A stretch of DNA of 55,795 nt from positions 1 to 55,795 of the forward strand of contig NZ_JAGGJY010000020.1 in the NCBI RefSeq assembly GCF_017873245.1, written 5' to 3'. Of this stretch, positions 9,794-18,381 are shown in pieces. Under the pieces are notes generated by a model. The model was not told where the DNA came from. It ran no database searches and was given only the letters and a program-made list of their open reading frames with translations. The stretch comes from Clostridium tertium (GTDB lineage Bacteria; Bacillota; Clostridia; Clostridiales; Clostridiaceae). The first letter of the stretch is position 1, and every line of letters begins with the position of its first letter. The position numbers and the translations under genes were made by a program.

Positions 9794-12676
9794 ATGAAAA
9801 TAGAAATAGGAAATTTATACTTTTTAATATTGATTCCAATAATTTTTGCCTTTATGTATTATAGCTTTAAAAAATATAAACCATGGAGTAAAAATGAAAT
9901 TGCAATATTTATAAGTAGAATAGTAGTTTTTACGCTTTTAATATTAGCATTTGGAAATATAACTATAAATTTAAAAGGTAGAAATATATCAACTGTATTC
10001 TTATTGGATGTATCAGAGAGTGCAAGTGACTTTGAAGAATCAGGGAAAGATTTTATATCTACAGCTATAGAGTCAATGCCAAGAGGAAATAAAGCAGGAG
10101 TAGTTTTGTTTGGAGATAATTCAAAAATTGATAAAGTTCTAAATAAGAAAAAGGAATATAAATCTATAGACGAAAAGCCAGTGGTTACAGCAACAAATAT
10201 TCAAGAAGCAGTAGAAAGTGCTTTAGGATTATTTGAAAGAGGTGGGTCTAAAAGAATAGTCTTAATAACCGATGGTGAAGAAAATCAAGGTGATATATTA
10301 AAGTCTACACCATTAATAAATGAACAAAAAATAGATTTTAAAGTATATAAAATTACAGGAGAAAAAGGCGAAGAAATTTACGTTGATAATGTTAAGGTAC
10401 CAGATAATATATCAGTAGGAGAGGAGTTTTCGGTTTCTATTGATATAAAATCAAATTATGCAACAAAGGCAAAGCTTACATTATTTTCAGGAAGAAATAA
10501 AGTAGGTGAGCAGCAGGTACAAATACAAAAAGGAAAGAACTCCTTTGTATTTAAAGATAAGCAAAGCTCAGGTGGATTTAAGGGCTATAGAGTTTTAGTA
10601 GAAGCAGAGGGAGATACAAATAAAGTTAATAATGAATTTAGTACTTTTACAAACGTAATGGATAAGCCTAATATTCTTCTTATTAATGGAGTTAAAGGCG
10701 ATTCGGAAGCTTTAGAAGGAATATTATCAAATTCAGGTGCTAATATTAAAAAAATAGCTCCAAGTGCATCACCAAGTACTTTAAATGAATTATTAGAATA
10801 TAAATCAATAGTTTTAAATGATGTCCATAGAGATGATTTGAGCAATGGCTTTATGGATAATATAGAAGCTTATGTAAAAGACTATGGTGGTGGATTAATA
10901 ACCTTTGGCGGTGAAGATTCTTATGCTCTTGGAGGATATAAAGATACTTCACTTGAAAAAGTATTGCCTGTTTATATGGATAAGAGAGGAAAAAATGAAG
11001 TTCCTGCAATAAGTATCAACTTAATAATAGATAAATCAGGTAGTATGAGTGCTGAAGGTGGTGGAGTTAGTAAGTTAACTTTAGCTAAGGAAGCTGCAAT
11101 GAAGGCATTAGAAAACTTAAGAGAAGTAGATGAAATATCAGTAATAGCCTTTGATGATACTTATGATGAGGTTGTACCATTGCAAAAGGTTGGAGATAAA
11201 GAAGCTATAAAGGAACTTATTTCAGGGATTCAAATAAGAGGAGGAACATCAATTTATCCTGCTCTTGAACAAGGTTATAATATGCAAATGCAAAGTAGTG
11301 CTAAAATAAAGCACACAATATTATTAACTGATGGTCAAGATGGATATGGATTAGATAATTATGCTACTCTTCTTCAAAACTTTATTGATAATAATATTAC
11401 TCTTTCAACAGTGGCAGTTGGTGAAGGGGCTAATGCAGGTCTTTTAAATCAACTGGCTTCAATAGGAAAAGGAAGAAGTTATTATACAGATATATATACA
11501 GATATTCCTAGAATATTTGCAAAGGAAGTTCTTTTATCAGCAGGGACATATATAATAAATGAAGAATTTACTCCTAAGATATTAAGTAACCATGAAATAT
11601 TAGCAGGAGTAAGAACATCAGATGGAATCCCAAGTTTACTTGGATATATAGGAACATCTATAAAAGAAAATGCAGTTGAAATATTAAGCTCTAATCATGA
11701 CGAACCAATACTTGCAGCTATGCAATATGGAATAGGGAGAACAGTAAGTTTTACATCAGATGTTAGTGGACAATGGAGTAAAAACTATTTAGCTTGGGAG
11801 TATGGACCACAACTTATAAAAAATATGGTTTACTTTACTATTCCAAAGTATGGCGAAGAAGGAAAGCTTAATATTAGCCAAGAAGGAAATGAAGCAAAAG
11901 TAGAATTTTACAATGATAAGATATCTAAGGATGCAAAGGTTAAAGGGATATACAATGGAGAAAATGGCGAAGAAGGGGAATTCGAATTAAGCCAAGTTGA
12001 ACCAGGAAAATTTGAAGCTAGTATTCCACTAGACTCATTAGGATTTTATAATTTTAGTATAAGAGAAGAGGAAAGTGGAGAGGTAAAAAATAATTATAAA
12101 GGAGCATTTGCTCTTCAATATTCAGATGAATATAAATTTAATACTAATGGAGAAAAGTTAGATGTAGTAGTTAAAGAAACAAAGGGAAGTTTTATAAACA
12201 AGCCAGAAGAAGTTTTTGAAGGAAAGCTTCAAAGAGAATATAAAAAGATAAATTTAACAACTCCATTAATAGTAATAAGTATTTTATTATTTATGCTTGA
12301 TATAGCTTATAGAAGATTAAATATAGATTTAGTTAGATTCTTTAAGAAGAGAAAAGATAAAGTTAAAAAAGAAAAAATAGCTAAAAATACTAATTCTATA
12401 AAAAATAATGAAGTTAAGATAAAAGAAGAAAAGAAAGCTATTAAAGAAAATATCATATCACCAGAAAATAGTAAGGGAAAAAATAAAATTAACACTAAAA
12501 TAAGTGTTGAGGCTGATGAGCAAAATTTAAATAAAGAAAATGAAAACAAAGGAAAAATAATTAAAGAAAAAGGAAGCAAAAGATCAAAGAAAAATCTAGA
12601 GAAAGAAGTTCCAAAGAAAGAATCATTAGATACAAGTGCTCTTCTTAAGAAAAAAAGCGATAGAAAGAAGATATAG
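9794..12676 (+). CDS. Large membrane protein with two vWA domains and GATase-like domain
   Basis: A 960-residue protein ending the operon. Membrane segments lie at about 8-26 and 38-57, with a first vWA domain carrying DVSES at 72-76. A beta-rich domain follows, then a GATase1-like region (about 295-385, with YVKDYGGGLITFGGEDSYALGG-type glycine turns). A second vWA domain carries DKSGS at 413-417. The C-terminal part has one more membrane segment (about 822-842) and a roughly 110-residue Lys/Glu-rich cytoplasmic tail. Both metal sites keep the canonical DxSxS pattern. The GATase-like fold is also suggested in the first gene of the operon, so both ends of the operon may share a structural theme. 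A strong terminator follows. Substrate or binding partner is unknown. Confidence 0.85.
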   Translation: MKIEIGNLYFLILIPIIFAFMYYSFKKYKPWSKNEIAIFISRIVVFTLLILAFGNITINLKGRNISTVFLLDVSESASDFEESGKDFISTAIESMPRGNKAGVVLFGDNSKIDKVLNKKKEYKSIDEKPVVTATNIQEAVESALGLFERGGSKRIVLITDGEENQGDILKSTPLINEQKIDFKVYKITGEKGEEIYVDNVKVPDNISVGEEFSVSIDIKSNYATKAKLTLFSGRNKVGEQQVQIQKGKNSFVFKDKQSSGGFKGYRVLVEAEGDTNKVNNEFSTFTNVMDKPNILLINGVKGDSEALEGILSNSGANIKKIAPSASPSTLNELLEYKSIVLNDVHRDDLSNGFMDNIEAYVKDYGGGLITFGGEDSYALGGYKDTSLEKVLPVYMDKRGKNEVPAISINLIIDKSGSMSAEGGGVSKLTLAKEAAMKALENLREVDEISVIAFDDTYDEVVPLQKVGDKEAIKELISGIQIRGGTSIYPALEQGYNMQMQSSAKIKHTILLTDGQDGYGLDNYATLLQNFIDNNITLSTVAVGEGANAGLLNQLASIGKGRSYYTDIYTDIPRIFAKEVLLSAGTYIINEEFTPKILSNHEILAGVRTSDGIPSLLGYIGTSIKENAVEILSSNHDEPILAAMQYGIGRTVSFTSDVSGQWSKNYLAWEYGPQLIKNMVYFTIPKYGEEGKLNISQEGNEAKVEFYNDKISKDAKVKGIYNGENGEEGEFELSQVEPGKFEASIPLDSLGFYNFSIREEESGEVKNNYKGAFALQYSDEYKFNTNGEKLDVVVKETKGSFINKPEEVFEGKLQREYKKINLTTPLIVISILLFMLDIAYRRLNIDLVRFFKKRKDKVKKEKIAKNTNSIKNNEVKIKEEKKAIKENIISPENSKGKNKINTKISVEADEQNLNKENENKGKIIKEKGSKRSKKNLEKEVPKKESLDTSALLKKKSDRKKI

Positions 12677-12721
12677 TGATAAAGTAGCTATTGCATATTT
12701 AAAAATTTATATCTTATATTA

Positions 12722-12750
12722 AAGGAGCTGTCTACGACAGCTTCTTTATT
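12722..12750 (+). terminator. Terminator of the 12-kb operon
   Basis: The hairpin GAGCTGTC/TAC/GACAGCTTC is followed by a T-rich tail (TTTATTTT), 46 bp after the last stop codon. The same AGCTGTC/GACAGCT stem recurs in the terminator at 17109-17137. Confidence 0.9.
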
Positions 12751-12924
12751 TTATATATTAATGAAATTTATAAAATTATTGGGACGTGAGTTTTACTATA
12801 AAAGGTAATAATTATTTTTTACTAATGAGAATATTAAAGAAAAGTTAAAAAAATAGACGTTATTGAATTTAGTATTTTATTGTGATAGTATTTTTTCTTG
12901 TATGTAAAAAAGGAGAGGATGCTT

Positions 12925-14610
12925 ATGAGAAAAAAAATAATAACAAACACAATAATATTTGTATCTATAATTTTATTTGTTACTATTTTTAAGTCTTTGT
13001 TTGGTGAAGGAAACACTTTAGTAGGAGTAACAATAATAACAACTGCATTAACATTTATGGAAAAAGATTTAACAGCAGCACCTTTTAAAAACTTTACAAA
13101 AATATTAACAGTAAATTTATTTACTTTGCTTTTTTCATTTTTAGCAATTCAAAATATATGGATAGGTATTTTGGTTAACTTCTTAGCACTTTTTATAATA
13201 GGATATTTGTTTAGCTATAATTTAAAAAGATCTCTAGTAGTACCATTTGGACTTCAATACTTTTTCATGTTATTTTATCCAGCAGAAGGAGAAGTACTAT
13301 TTAATAGATTTTTATCATTAATTTTTGGCTCTGTTTTTATAATGTTGATTCAATTTATATTTAATAAGGATAAGGTGTTTAAAGCTGGTAGTAGAATATT
13401 AGATAGTATTAGTGACAATATTTTACTTAAAATTAAAGCAATACAAGAAGATAGGAATTTTGACGAGGAAAATATAAATATTATCGGGTTAATAAATTCA
13501 TTAAAAGGTATAATATTTGATAAAAGAGTAGATGAATATTACTTAACTAATGATGCAACTATAAGCACTGATATATTATGGGCTTTAGAGAGAATTAATA
13601 TCTTATTAGATTCTATAAATGAATTAGAAAATAAAGACATATATAAAGAGTTATTAGATGATGTATATAATGAAGTCATAATTATAAAAAATAGAGATTT
13701 TGAATCAAGTAATATAGAAATTCTTAAAAATCATATATACAATGATGAAATAGATAAAGCTTATATAAATGAATTTATAGATTTAATAAATATTCTTATA
13801 AGAGAAGTTAGAGAAATAAATATATTAAGCAAAAAAGAAAAGGATTATGTAAAAAAGGATTATGATATTCCACATCATTTTCATAAAATAACGGTTTTAA
13901 AAAGAAATTTCAATATAGATTCAGCAAAGGTTAGATATTCAATAAAACTTGGTATAGTCGGTGCATTTACAGTGTTTTTAGCACAATATCTTAATTTATC
14001 AGAAGGTAGGTGGATGAGCTTTACTATATTTTCATTAATACAACCTTATTCAGAAGTTTCTTATACAAGGGTTAAAGATAGAATTAAAGCAACATTAATT
14101 GGTGGATTAATAGTATTAATAGCTTTTGGATTAGTTAAGAATCAAACTGCCAGAAGTGCTATTATATTATTAGCAGGTTATTTAGATCCTTTTACAAAGA
14201 ACTATAGAGGAAAAATGATTTGTGTTACAGTATCTGCCGTTGCCTCTGCAGCTATAGTTGGAGGAACTACTCATATGGTATTTAATAGAGTACTATTTGT
14301 TATTATAGGAGCGATACTAACACTTCTTGCCAATAAATATATATTGCCATATAAAATTAAAGACATGCATAAATACTTAGTTGAAATATATGATTCACTA
14401 ATAAATCAAATGAAAGAAGATATTTCAAAAGAACATAATGATTATAGTATAAGAAATCTTTATTTAATAACTGGCTTTATTGAAGATAAGATGAAATTTT
14501 CAAGTAATGAAAATGATAGGATGCAAATAAGAGAGCTTTTTAATAGTAAAAGAAAAGAAGTAAATGAGCTGTATAATAGCTATATAAATTTCAGGGATAG
14601 AAGTAGATAA
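12925..14610 (+). CDS. FUSC-type aromatic acid exporter-like membrane protein
   Basis: A 561-residue protein with the fusaric-acid-resistance (FUSC) layout: an N-terminal cluster of about five to six hydrophobic segments (residues 1-150), a charged cytoplasmic region (about 150-345), a second membrane cluster (about 350-465) including the GRWMSFTIFSLIQPY-type segment that marks FUSC domains, and a cytoplasmic tail. The family is associated with efflux of aromatic acids and other hydrophobic anions; substrate here is unknown. Start 12925 is preferred because AGGAGAGG (12911-12918) is correctly spaced for it, while the in-frame ATG at 12919 is too close and an upstream TTG at 12898 has no RBS. 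It is monocistronic, with terminators on both sides. Confidence 0.85.
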   Translation: MRKKIITNTIIFVSIILFVTIFKSLFGEGNTLVGVTIITTALTFMEKDLTAAPFKNFTKILTVNLFTLLFSFLAIQNIWIGILVNFLALFIIGYLFSYNLKRSLVVPFGLQYFFMLFYPAEGEVLFNRFLSLIFGSVFIMLIQFIFNKDKVFKAGSRILDSISDNILLKIKAIQEDRNFDEENINIIGLINSLKGIIFDKRVDEYYLTNDATISTDILWALERINILLDSINELENKDIYKELLDDVYNEVIIIKNRDFESSNIEILKNHIYNDEIDKAYINEFIDLINILIREVREINILSKKEKDYVKKDYDIPHHFHKITVLKRNFNIDSAKVRYSIKLGIVGAFTVFLAQYLNLSEGRWMSFTIFSLIQPYSEVSYTRVKDRIKATLIGGLIVLIAFGLVKNQTARSAIILLAGYLDPFTKNYRGKMICVTVSAVASAAIVGGTTHMVFNRVLFVIIGAILTLLANKYILPYKIKDMHKYLVEIYDSLINQMKEDISKEHNDYSIRNLYLITGFIEDKMKFSSNENDRMQIRELFNSKRKEVNELYNSYINFRDRSR

Positions 14611-14657
14611 AAGTAAAGTATATTAATTAGTGAATTTAGACTTAGAAAAATATAAAA

Positions 14658-14714
14658 ATGAGAACAACATCTATGTTAACTTAAAGATATAACATGGATG
14701 TTGTTCTTATTTTT
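14658..14714 (+). terminator. Terminator after FUSC gene
   Basis: A long hairpin: the arm GAGAACAACATCTATGTTA pairs with TAACATGGATGTTGTTCTT across an 11-base loop, followed by ATTTTTT. Confidence 0.95.
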
Positions 14715-14817
14715 TAGAATATTTAATTAATTAAATATTAAATTTTATATTTATGTAGCAAAACGCTATAGAGATAAATACTTATATAGTAACAATAATT
14801 TAATAGGAGAAAACCAT

Positions 14818-15525
14818 ATGCAAATGATGGATATGCTTTTTAGAGGGCTTATGGGAGGCGGAATGCCTAACATGGGTGGAGGTGGAAATCCACTAGGAGG
14901 GTTAGGTGGAGGAAATCCACTTATGAATATGCTATTAGGTTCTATGATGGGTGGACCTATGGGTGGCCAAAATCAAATGAATGGAGGCAATAATAACCCG
15001 TTATCTATGCTGATGAATGGAATGGGAGGCATGAATGGTGCCGGTAATGGAATGAATGGTCAGGGAAATGGTATGAACCAATTGTTAAGTATGCTTATGG
15101 GCGGAAATGGTATGAATATGCCAAATCAAAATATGGGCAACGCTAATAATAGAAATAATGGCAATAGTAGAAATAATAGTAATAATAGAAGTAATAATGC
15201 AAATGATCCTTTGGCATCGATTATGAATGGACTGGGAATGAATGGAGCAAATCCAGGTGCTCAGCAAGGGAACTCAGGTAATGGTAGTATAGATATGAAC
15301 CAGTTAATGAGTATGTTAATGGGTGGAGGCAGTCAAACTAATGCTTCTTCAAATAATAATGCTAGCAATATGAATAATAATGGAAACTCACAAATGGATC
15401 CATTAGGTATGCTTTTTAATGCTATGAATGGTGGCGGTATGAATAATAATGTTAATTCAAATTCAAGCTCAAATAACGGTAGAAGACGTTCTTCAAGCAG
15501 TAAACGCCATAGAAGTAGAAGATAA
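14818..15525 (+). CDS. Met/Gly/Asn-rich low-complexity protein
   Basis: I do not recognise this 235-residue protein. It is built almost only of Met, Gly, Asn, Ser, Leu and Pro; 35 residues are Met. Short hydrophobic blocks such as LLSMLMGG, DPLASIMNGLG, NQLMSMLMGG and DPLGMLFNAM recur between Asn/Gly/Ser linkers, and the last 20 residues are Ser/Arg/Lys-rich (GRRRSSSSKRHRSRR). There is no signal peptide. AGGAGA at 14805-14810 is a good RBS. It is flanked by terminators, so it has its own promoter. The composition recalls spore-coat or surface-associated low-complexity proteins, and the basic tail could bind nucleic acid or a polyanionic surface, but neither is shown. Confidence 0.8.
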   Translation: MQMMDMLFRGLMGGGMPNMGGGGNPLGGLGGGNPLMNMLLGSMMGGPMGGQNQMNGGNNNPLSMLMNGMGGMNGAGNGMNGQGNGMNQLLSMLMGGNGMNMPNQNMGNANNRNNGNSRNNSNNRSNNANDPLASIMNGLGMNGANPGAQQGNSGNGSIDMNQLMSMLMGGGSQTNASSNNNASNMNNNGNSQMDPLGMLFNAMNGGGMNNNVNSNSSSNNGRRRSSSSKRHRSRR

Positions 15526-15542
15526 TTTAATATTTAAGCATT

Positions 15543-15585
15543 AAAGTAAGTATTAGCTCATCGAGTTAATACTTACTTTAATTTA
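15543..15585 (+). terminator. Terminator after Met/Gly/Asn-rich gene
   Basis: The arms AAAGTAAGTATTA and TAATACTTACTTT form a perfect 13-bp stem around GCTCATCGAGT, starting 17 bp after the stop codon and followed by AATTTACTT. The near-symmetry would allow function on both strands. Confidence 0.85.
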
Positions 15586-15710
15586 CTTAACATAATGTAA
15601 AAGTTTATAAAAGAAATATTTTATATAGAAAATTTAAAATGCTTTATAATTCTTAGGAAAGATGGTATCCTATATAATCGAGAATAAATTTATAGGAGAT
15701 TAGTAAAGTT

Positions 15711-17057
15711 ATGGCAAGAAATATGACAAAGGATATGACGACTGGAAATCCAGTTAAATTAATACTATTATTTTCAATACCACTACTTATAGGAAATATA
15801 TTTCAACAATTTTATAGCATGGTAGATACTATCATAGTCGGTAGGTTTATAGGGGTAGATGCATTAGCAGCAGTTGGATCTACAGGGTCTATGTCATTTT
15901 TAATAAATGGTTTTGTTGTTGGCTTAACTAGTGGATTTGCTGTTTTAGTATCTCAAAAATTTGGAGCAAAAGATGAAGAAGGTTTGAAAAAGTCCGTAGC
16001 AAGTGCATTAGTGTTATCATTAATAGCAACAGGTGTAGTTACTTTAGTAAGTGTTTTATTAGCAAAGCCTATGCTTCATTTGATGAATACTCCAGATAAT
16101 ATAATAGATGATGCAAATGCTTATATAATAATAATTTATGCTGGAACTATAGCTACTGTAGTTTACAATATAATAGCAGGTATATTAAGAGCCCTAGGAG
16201 ATAGTAAAACTCCTTTATATTTCTTAATAGTGGCTTCTATATTAAATATAGTTTTAGATATAATATTTATAGTTAATTTTTCAATGGGAGTAGCTGGAGC
16301 TGCATGGGCAACAATTATTTCCCAAGGAGTTTCAGGATTATTATGCATAATTTATACTTATAAAAAATATAAGATTTTAAGATTGAAAAAGGAAGACTTT
16401 AAAGTTAAGAGTAGAGTTTACAAAAAGCATTTAAAAATTGGAATACCAATGGCCCTACAATTTTCTATAACAGCTATTGGTATTATGACTGTTCAAGGAG
16501 CTTTAAATGTTTTTGGCTCTTCAGCAATCGCAGCATATACAGCAGCATCAAAAGTATTACAAATAGTAATGCAACCAGCTATAACATTTGGTGTTACTAT
16601 GGCAACATATTGTGGACAAAACCTAGGAGCAAAAAATTACATACGTATTAAAGAAGGTGTAAAGAAATGTACTGAAATATCTGTAATTACAAGTATTATT
16701 GCAGGTATTATACTAGTATTTGGAGGTAAATTCTTCGTAGGATTATTTATTGAAAATCCAGATGCAAGCATTTTAGCATATGCTCAAGAATGTCTTAACT
16801 ATTCTGCTATATTCTTTATACCATTAGGACTAATATTTATATATAGAAATGCACTTCAAGGTATGGGAGAATCTTTTGTGCCAATGATTGCAGGGGCTTT
16901 CGAGCTTATAGCAAGAGCAGTTGTTGCTTTCACATTACCTAGTTTTATAGGATATACAGGAATATGTTTAGCTGACCCAGTTGCATGGCTTTCAGCAGCA
17001 ATTCCACTAGGAATTTATTATTTTAAGAAAATGAAGTCTATAGATATAATAAATTGA
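15711..17057 (+). CDS. MATE-family multidrug efflux protein
   Basis: A 448-residue MATE antiporter with two MatE repeats and about twelve membrane helices. Characteristic segments are NPVKLILLFSIPLLIGNIFQQFY at the N-terminus, GRFIGVDALAAVGSTGSM in helix 2, and the second-half counterpart around GSSAIAAYTAASKV. MATE pumps extrude cationic drugs or metabolites using Na+ or H+. RBS AGGAG lies about 14 bases upstream of ATG. It stands alone between two terminators, with a convergent 51-residue gene downstream. It is distinct from the second MATE gene at 25479. Confidence 0.95.
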   Translation: MARNMTKDMTTGNPVKLILLFSIPLLIGNIFQQFYSMVDTIIVGRFIGVDALAAVGSTGSMSFLINGFVVGLTSGFAVLVSQKFGAKDEEGLKKSVASALVLSLIATGVVTLVSVLLAKPMLHLMNTPDNIIDDANAYIIIIYAGTIATVVYNIIAGILRALGDSKTPLYFLIVASILNIVLDIIFIVNFSMGVAGAAWATIISQGVSGLLCIIYTYKKYKILRLKKEDFKVKSRVYKKHLKIGIPMALQFSITAIGIMTVQGALNVFGSSAIAAYTAASKVLQIVMQPAITFGVTMATYCGQNLGAKNYIRIKEGVKKCTEISVITSIIAGIILVFGGKFFVGLFIENPDASILAYAQECLNYSAIFFIPLGLIFIYRNALQGMGESFVPMIAGAFELIARAVVAFTLPSFIGYTGICLADPVAWLSAAIPLGIYYFKKMKSIDIIN

Positions 17058-17062
17058 ATTTT

Positions 17063-17086
17063 AAAAACTCCGTAAGGAGTTTTTTC
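17063..17086 (+). terminator. Terminator after MATE gene
   Basis: AAAAACTCC/GTA/AGGAGTTTTTT hairpin starting 6 bp after the MATE stop codon, followed by TTCC. Confidence 0.9.
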
Positions 17087-17108
17087 CTTAATTGTCCATT
17101 ATCAATTA

Positions 17109-17137
17109 AAAAAAGCTGTCTTACGACAGCTTTTTTT
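17109..17137. terminator. Bidirectional terminator
   Basis: AAAAAAGCTGTC/TTAC/GACAGCTTTTTTT has an A-run before and a T-run after the stem, so it can terminate the small minus-strand gene and back up the MATE terminator on the plus strand. Confidence 0.9.
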
Positions 17138-17291
17138 AGAAGCCTCTTTTTTTGGCTTCAACTCCACTTTCATTAAGAGCTGGTTCTTCAACTGTAAAGT
17201 TATATGAACTATTTGCTTGTTGATTTTGAGTTTTTGTACCATTTCTTAGAACATTTTCTTTTGAATGAGTTCTTTTATTATCATTTTTCAT
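17136..17291 (-). CDS. Small 51-residue hydrophilic protein
   Basis: A short gene on the minus strand. The ribosome binding site AGGAGGG (complement of 17300-17306) lies eight bases before ATG at 17291, and the TAA stop runs directly into a strong terminator, which together make the gene convincing. The product begins MKNDNKRTHSKENVLRNG and ends VEAKKRGF; it is polar, rich in Asn, Lys and Gln, with no signal peptide or TM segment. Size and composition are like small spore-associated or regulatory proteins, but I recognise no family. It is convergent with the MATE gene. Confidence 0.75.
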   Translation of the reverse strand: MKNDNKRTHSKENVLRNGTKTQNQQANSSYNFTVEEPALNESGVEAKKRGF

Positions 17292-17579
17292 AAGTTTTTC
17301 CCTCCTAAAATAATATTACCTTTATAGTATTAGGAGATTAATAAAAATTATTAGTTCATTAAGATAAGAAGAAATAAATTTAATATTATCCATATTTTGA
17401 TTTGCAAAGGGTATCACGTTTTGTTATATACTTTTAAATTATTGAATTTAATACGTTTGATAGATTTTGAAAGGAGATTTTTATCTATTACTTATATAGC
17501 AAAAAGCTAAAAAATATAAGATTTGTAATAAAAGTTTACAAAAAAAATAGATGATTCAATTGCTTTACTTTTCAAGTAA
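17292..17579. other. Intergenic region between small gene and two-component system
   Basis: It holds the promoter region of the minus-strand small gene and of the plus-strand regulator. A GAAAGGAGATTTTTATC stretch near 17470 looks like an RBS but opens no convincing ORF. A 26-bp repeat (17542-17567) and a TTTACTT/TTC/AAGTAAA palindrome (17564-17580) are recorded separately. Confidence 0.5.
17542..17567 (+). repeat. 26-bp direct repeat, copy 1
   Basis: AAAAAATAGATGATTCAATT plus GCTTTA matches the copy at 21922-21947 at 24 of 26 positions. The two copies bracket the two-component/ABC module. Copy 1 leads into a 7-bp palindrome (17564-17580). Confidence 0.6.
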
Positions 17580-17637
17580 ATATATGTAAGTTACGGCGAG
17601 CTACGTTGAAGGTGTAATTAAGGAGAACTTAATATAT
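17580..17637 (+). ncRNA. Candidate structured leader RNA before two-component operon
   Basis: ATATAT(g)TAAGTT at 17580-17592 can pair with AACTTAATATAT at 17626-17637, giving a 12-bp stem with one bulged G. It encloses a 33-base loop that is much richer in G and C than its surroundings (ACGGCGAGCTACGTTGAAGG...). The loop carries an RBS (AAGGAG, 17620-17625) and the start codon of a 12-codon ORF overlaps the stem's 3-prime arm. It matches no riboswitch class I know. Function as a leader is inference. Confidence 0.35.
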
Positions 17638-17674
17638 GCATTTTCCTATAAGAATTATTCCATATAATGTATAA
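17636..17674 (+). CDS. Possible 12-residue leader peptide
   Basis: ATG at 17636 is ten bases after AAGGAG and opens MHFPIRIIPYNV followed by TAA. The stop overlaps by one base an upstream in-frame ATG (17674) of the response-regulator gene. Its good RBS, position in the leader and overlap suggest it could be translated and influence the regulator gene, but a peptide this short can arise by chance. Confidence 0.3.
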   Translation: MHFPIRIIPYNV

Positions 17675-17712
17675 TGATTGTATATAAATTTTATTTTATA
17701 CACGGAGGGAAT

Positions 17713-18381
17713 ATGATTAAGATATTATTTTTAGAAGATGAACCTAATATATTAGATGTTACAACTGAGTATATGAAGATGCAAGGATATGAAGTTACCT
17801 GTGTATGTAATGGTGAAGAAGCAATAGAGCAATTAAAGAAAGAGGATTTTAATTTAGCTATTTTAGATATAATGGTTCCTAAAGTTACTGGGCTAGAAGT
17901 ACTTGAATATATAAATCAAAGCAAGAAGAATATAGCAACAATTATGTTAACAGCCCTTGGAGATGAACAAACACAACTTAAGGCTTTTAATTTGAAAACG
18001 GATGATTATGTTATTAAGCCTTTCTCACCTTTATTACTATTAAAGAGGATTGAAGCTGTTTTAAGAAGAAGCCTTACTGAGAAAATATCAGATAACTATA
18101 ATAATGAATTTTATATAGATGATAAAACATACCAAGCCTATTATAATGGACAAAGTTTAAATTTAACTCTAAGTGAGTTTTTATTATTACAAACATTAAT
18201 GAAAGAGCCTAATAGAGTCTTTAATAGAGAACAATTAATAATGAAAATATTTAATGAAGATTATATCTCAAATGACAGAATAATAGATGCTCATGTTAAA
18301 AACTTAAGAAAAAAGTTACCTCATAATTATATTAAAACTGTAATTGGTGTAGGGTATCAGTTTAATAAGGAGGTCGTTTGA
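17713..18381 (+). CDS. OmpR-family response regulator
   Basis: A 222-residue regulator: receiver domain (1-118) with acidic pocket E8/D9, phosphoacceptor D52, switch T80 and conserved K102, then a winged-helix DNA-binding domain (about 125-218). ATG 17713 is preferred because CGGAGGGA (17703-17710) is placed for it; a longer in-frame form from ATG 17674 overlaps the leader ORF stop. The stop TGA overlaps the kinase start by one base (TGATG), so the pair is translationally coupled. It probably controls the downstream ABC exporter, whose upstream region carries an 11-bp-phased direct repeat. Confidence 0.95.
   Translation: MIKILFLEDEPNILDVTTEYMKMQGYEVTCVCNGEEAIEQLKKEDFNLAILDIMVPKVTGLEVLEYINQSKKNIATIMLTALGDEQTQLKAFNLKTDDYVIKPFSPLLLLKRIEAVLRRSLTEKISDNYNNEFYIDDKTYQAYYNGQSLNLTLSEFLLLQTLMKEPNRVFNREQLIMKIFNEDYISNDRIIDAHVKNLRKKLPHNYIKTVIGVGYQFNKEVV

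Noticed and set aside
12307..12579. Long minus-strand reading frame opposite the tail of the 960-residue vWA protein.
   Set aside because: It mirrors the Lys/Glu-rich tail as a Phe/Leu/Ser-rich shadow, with no RBS.
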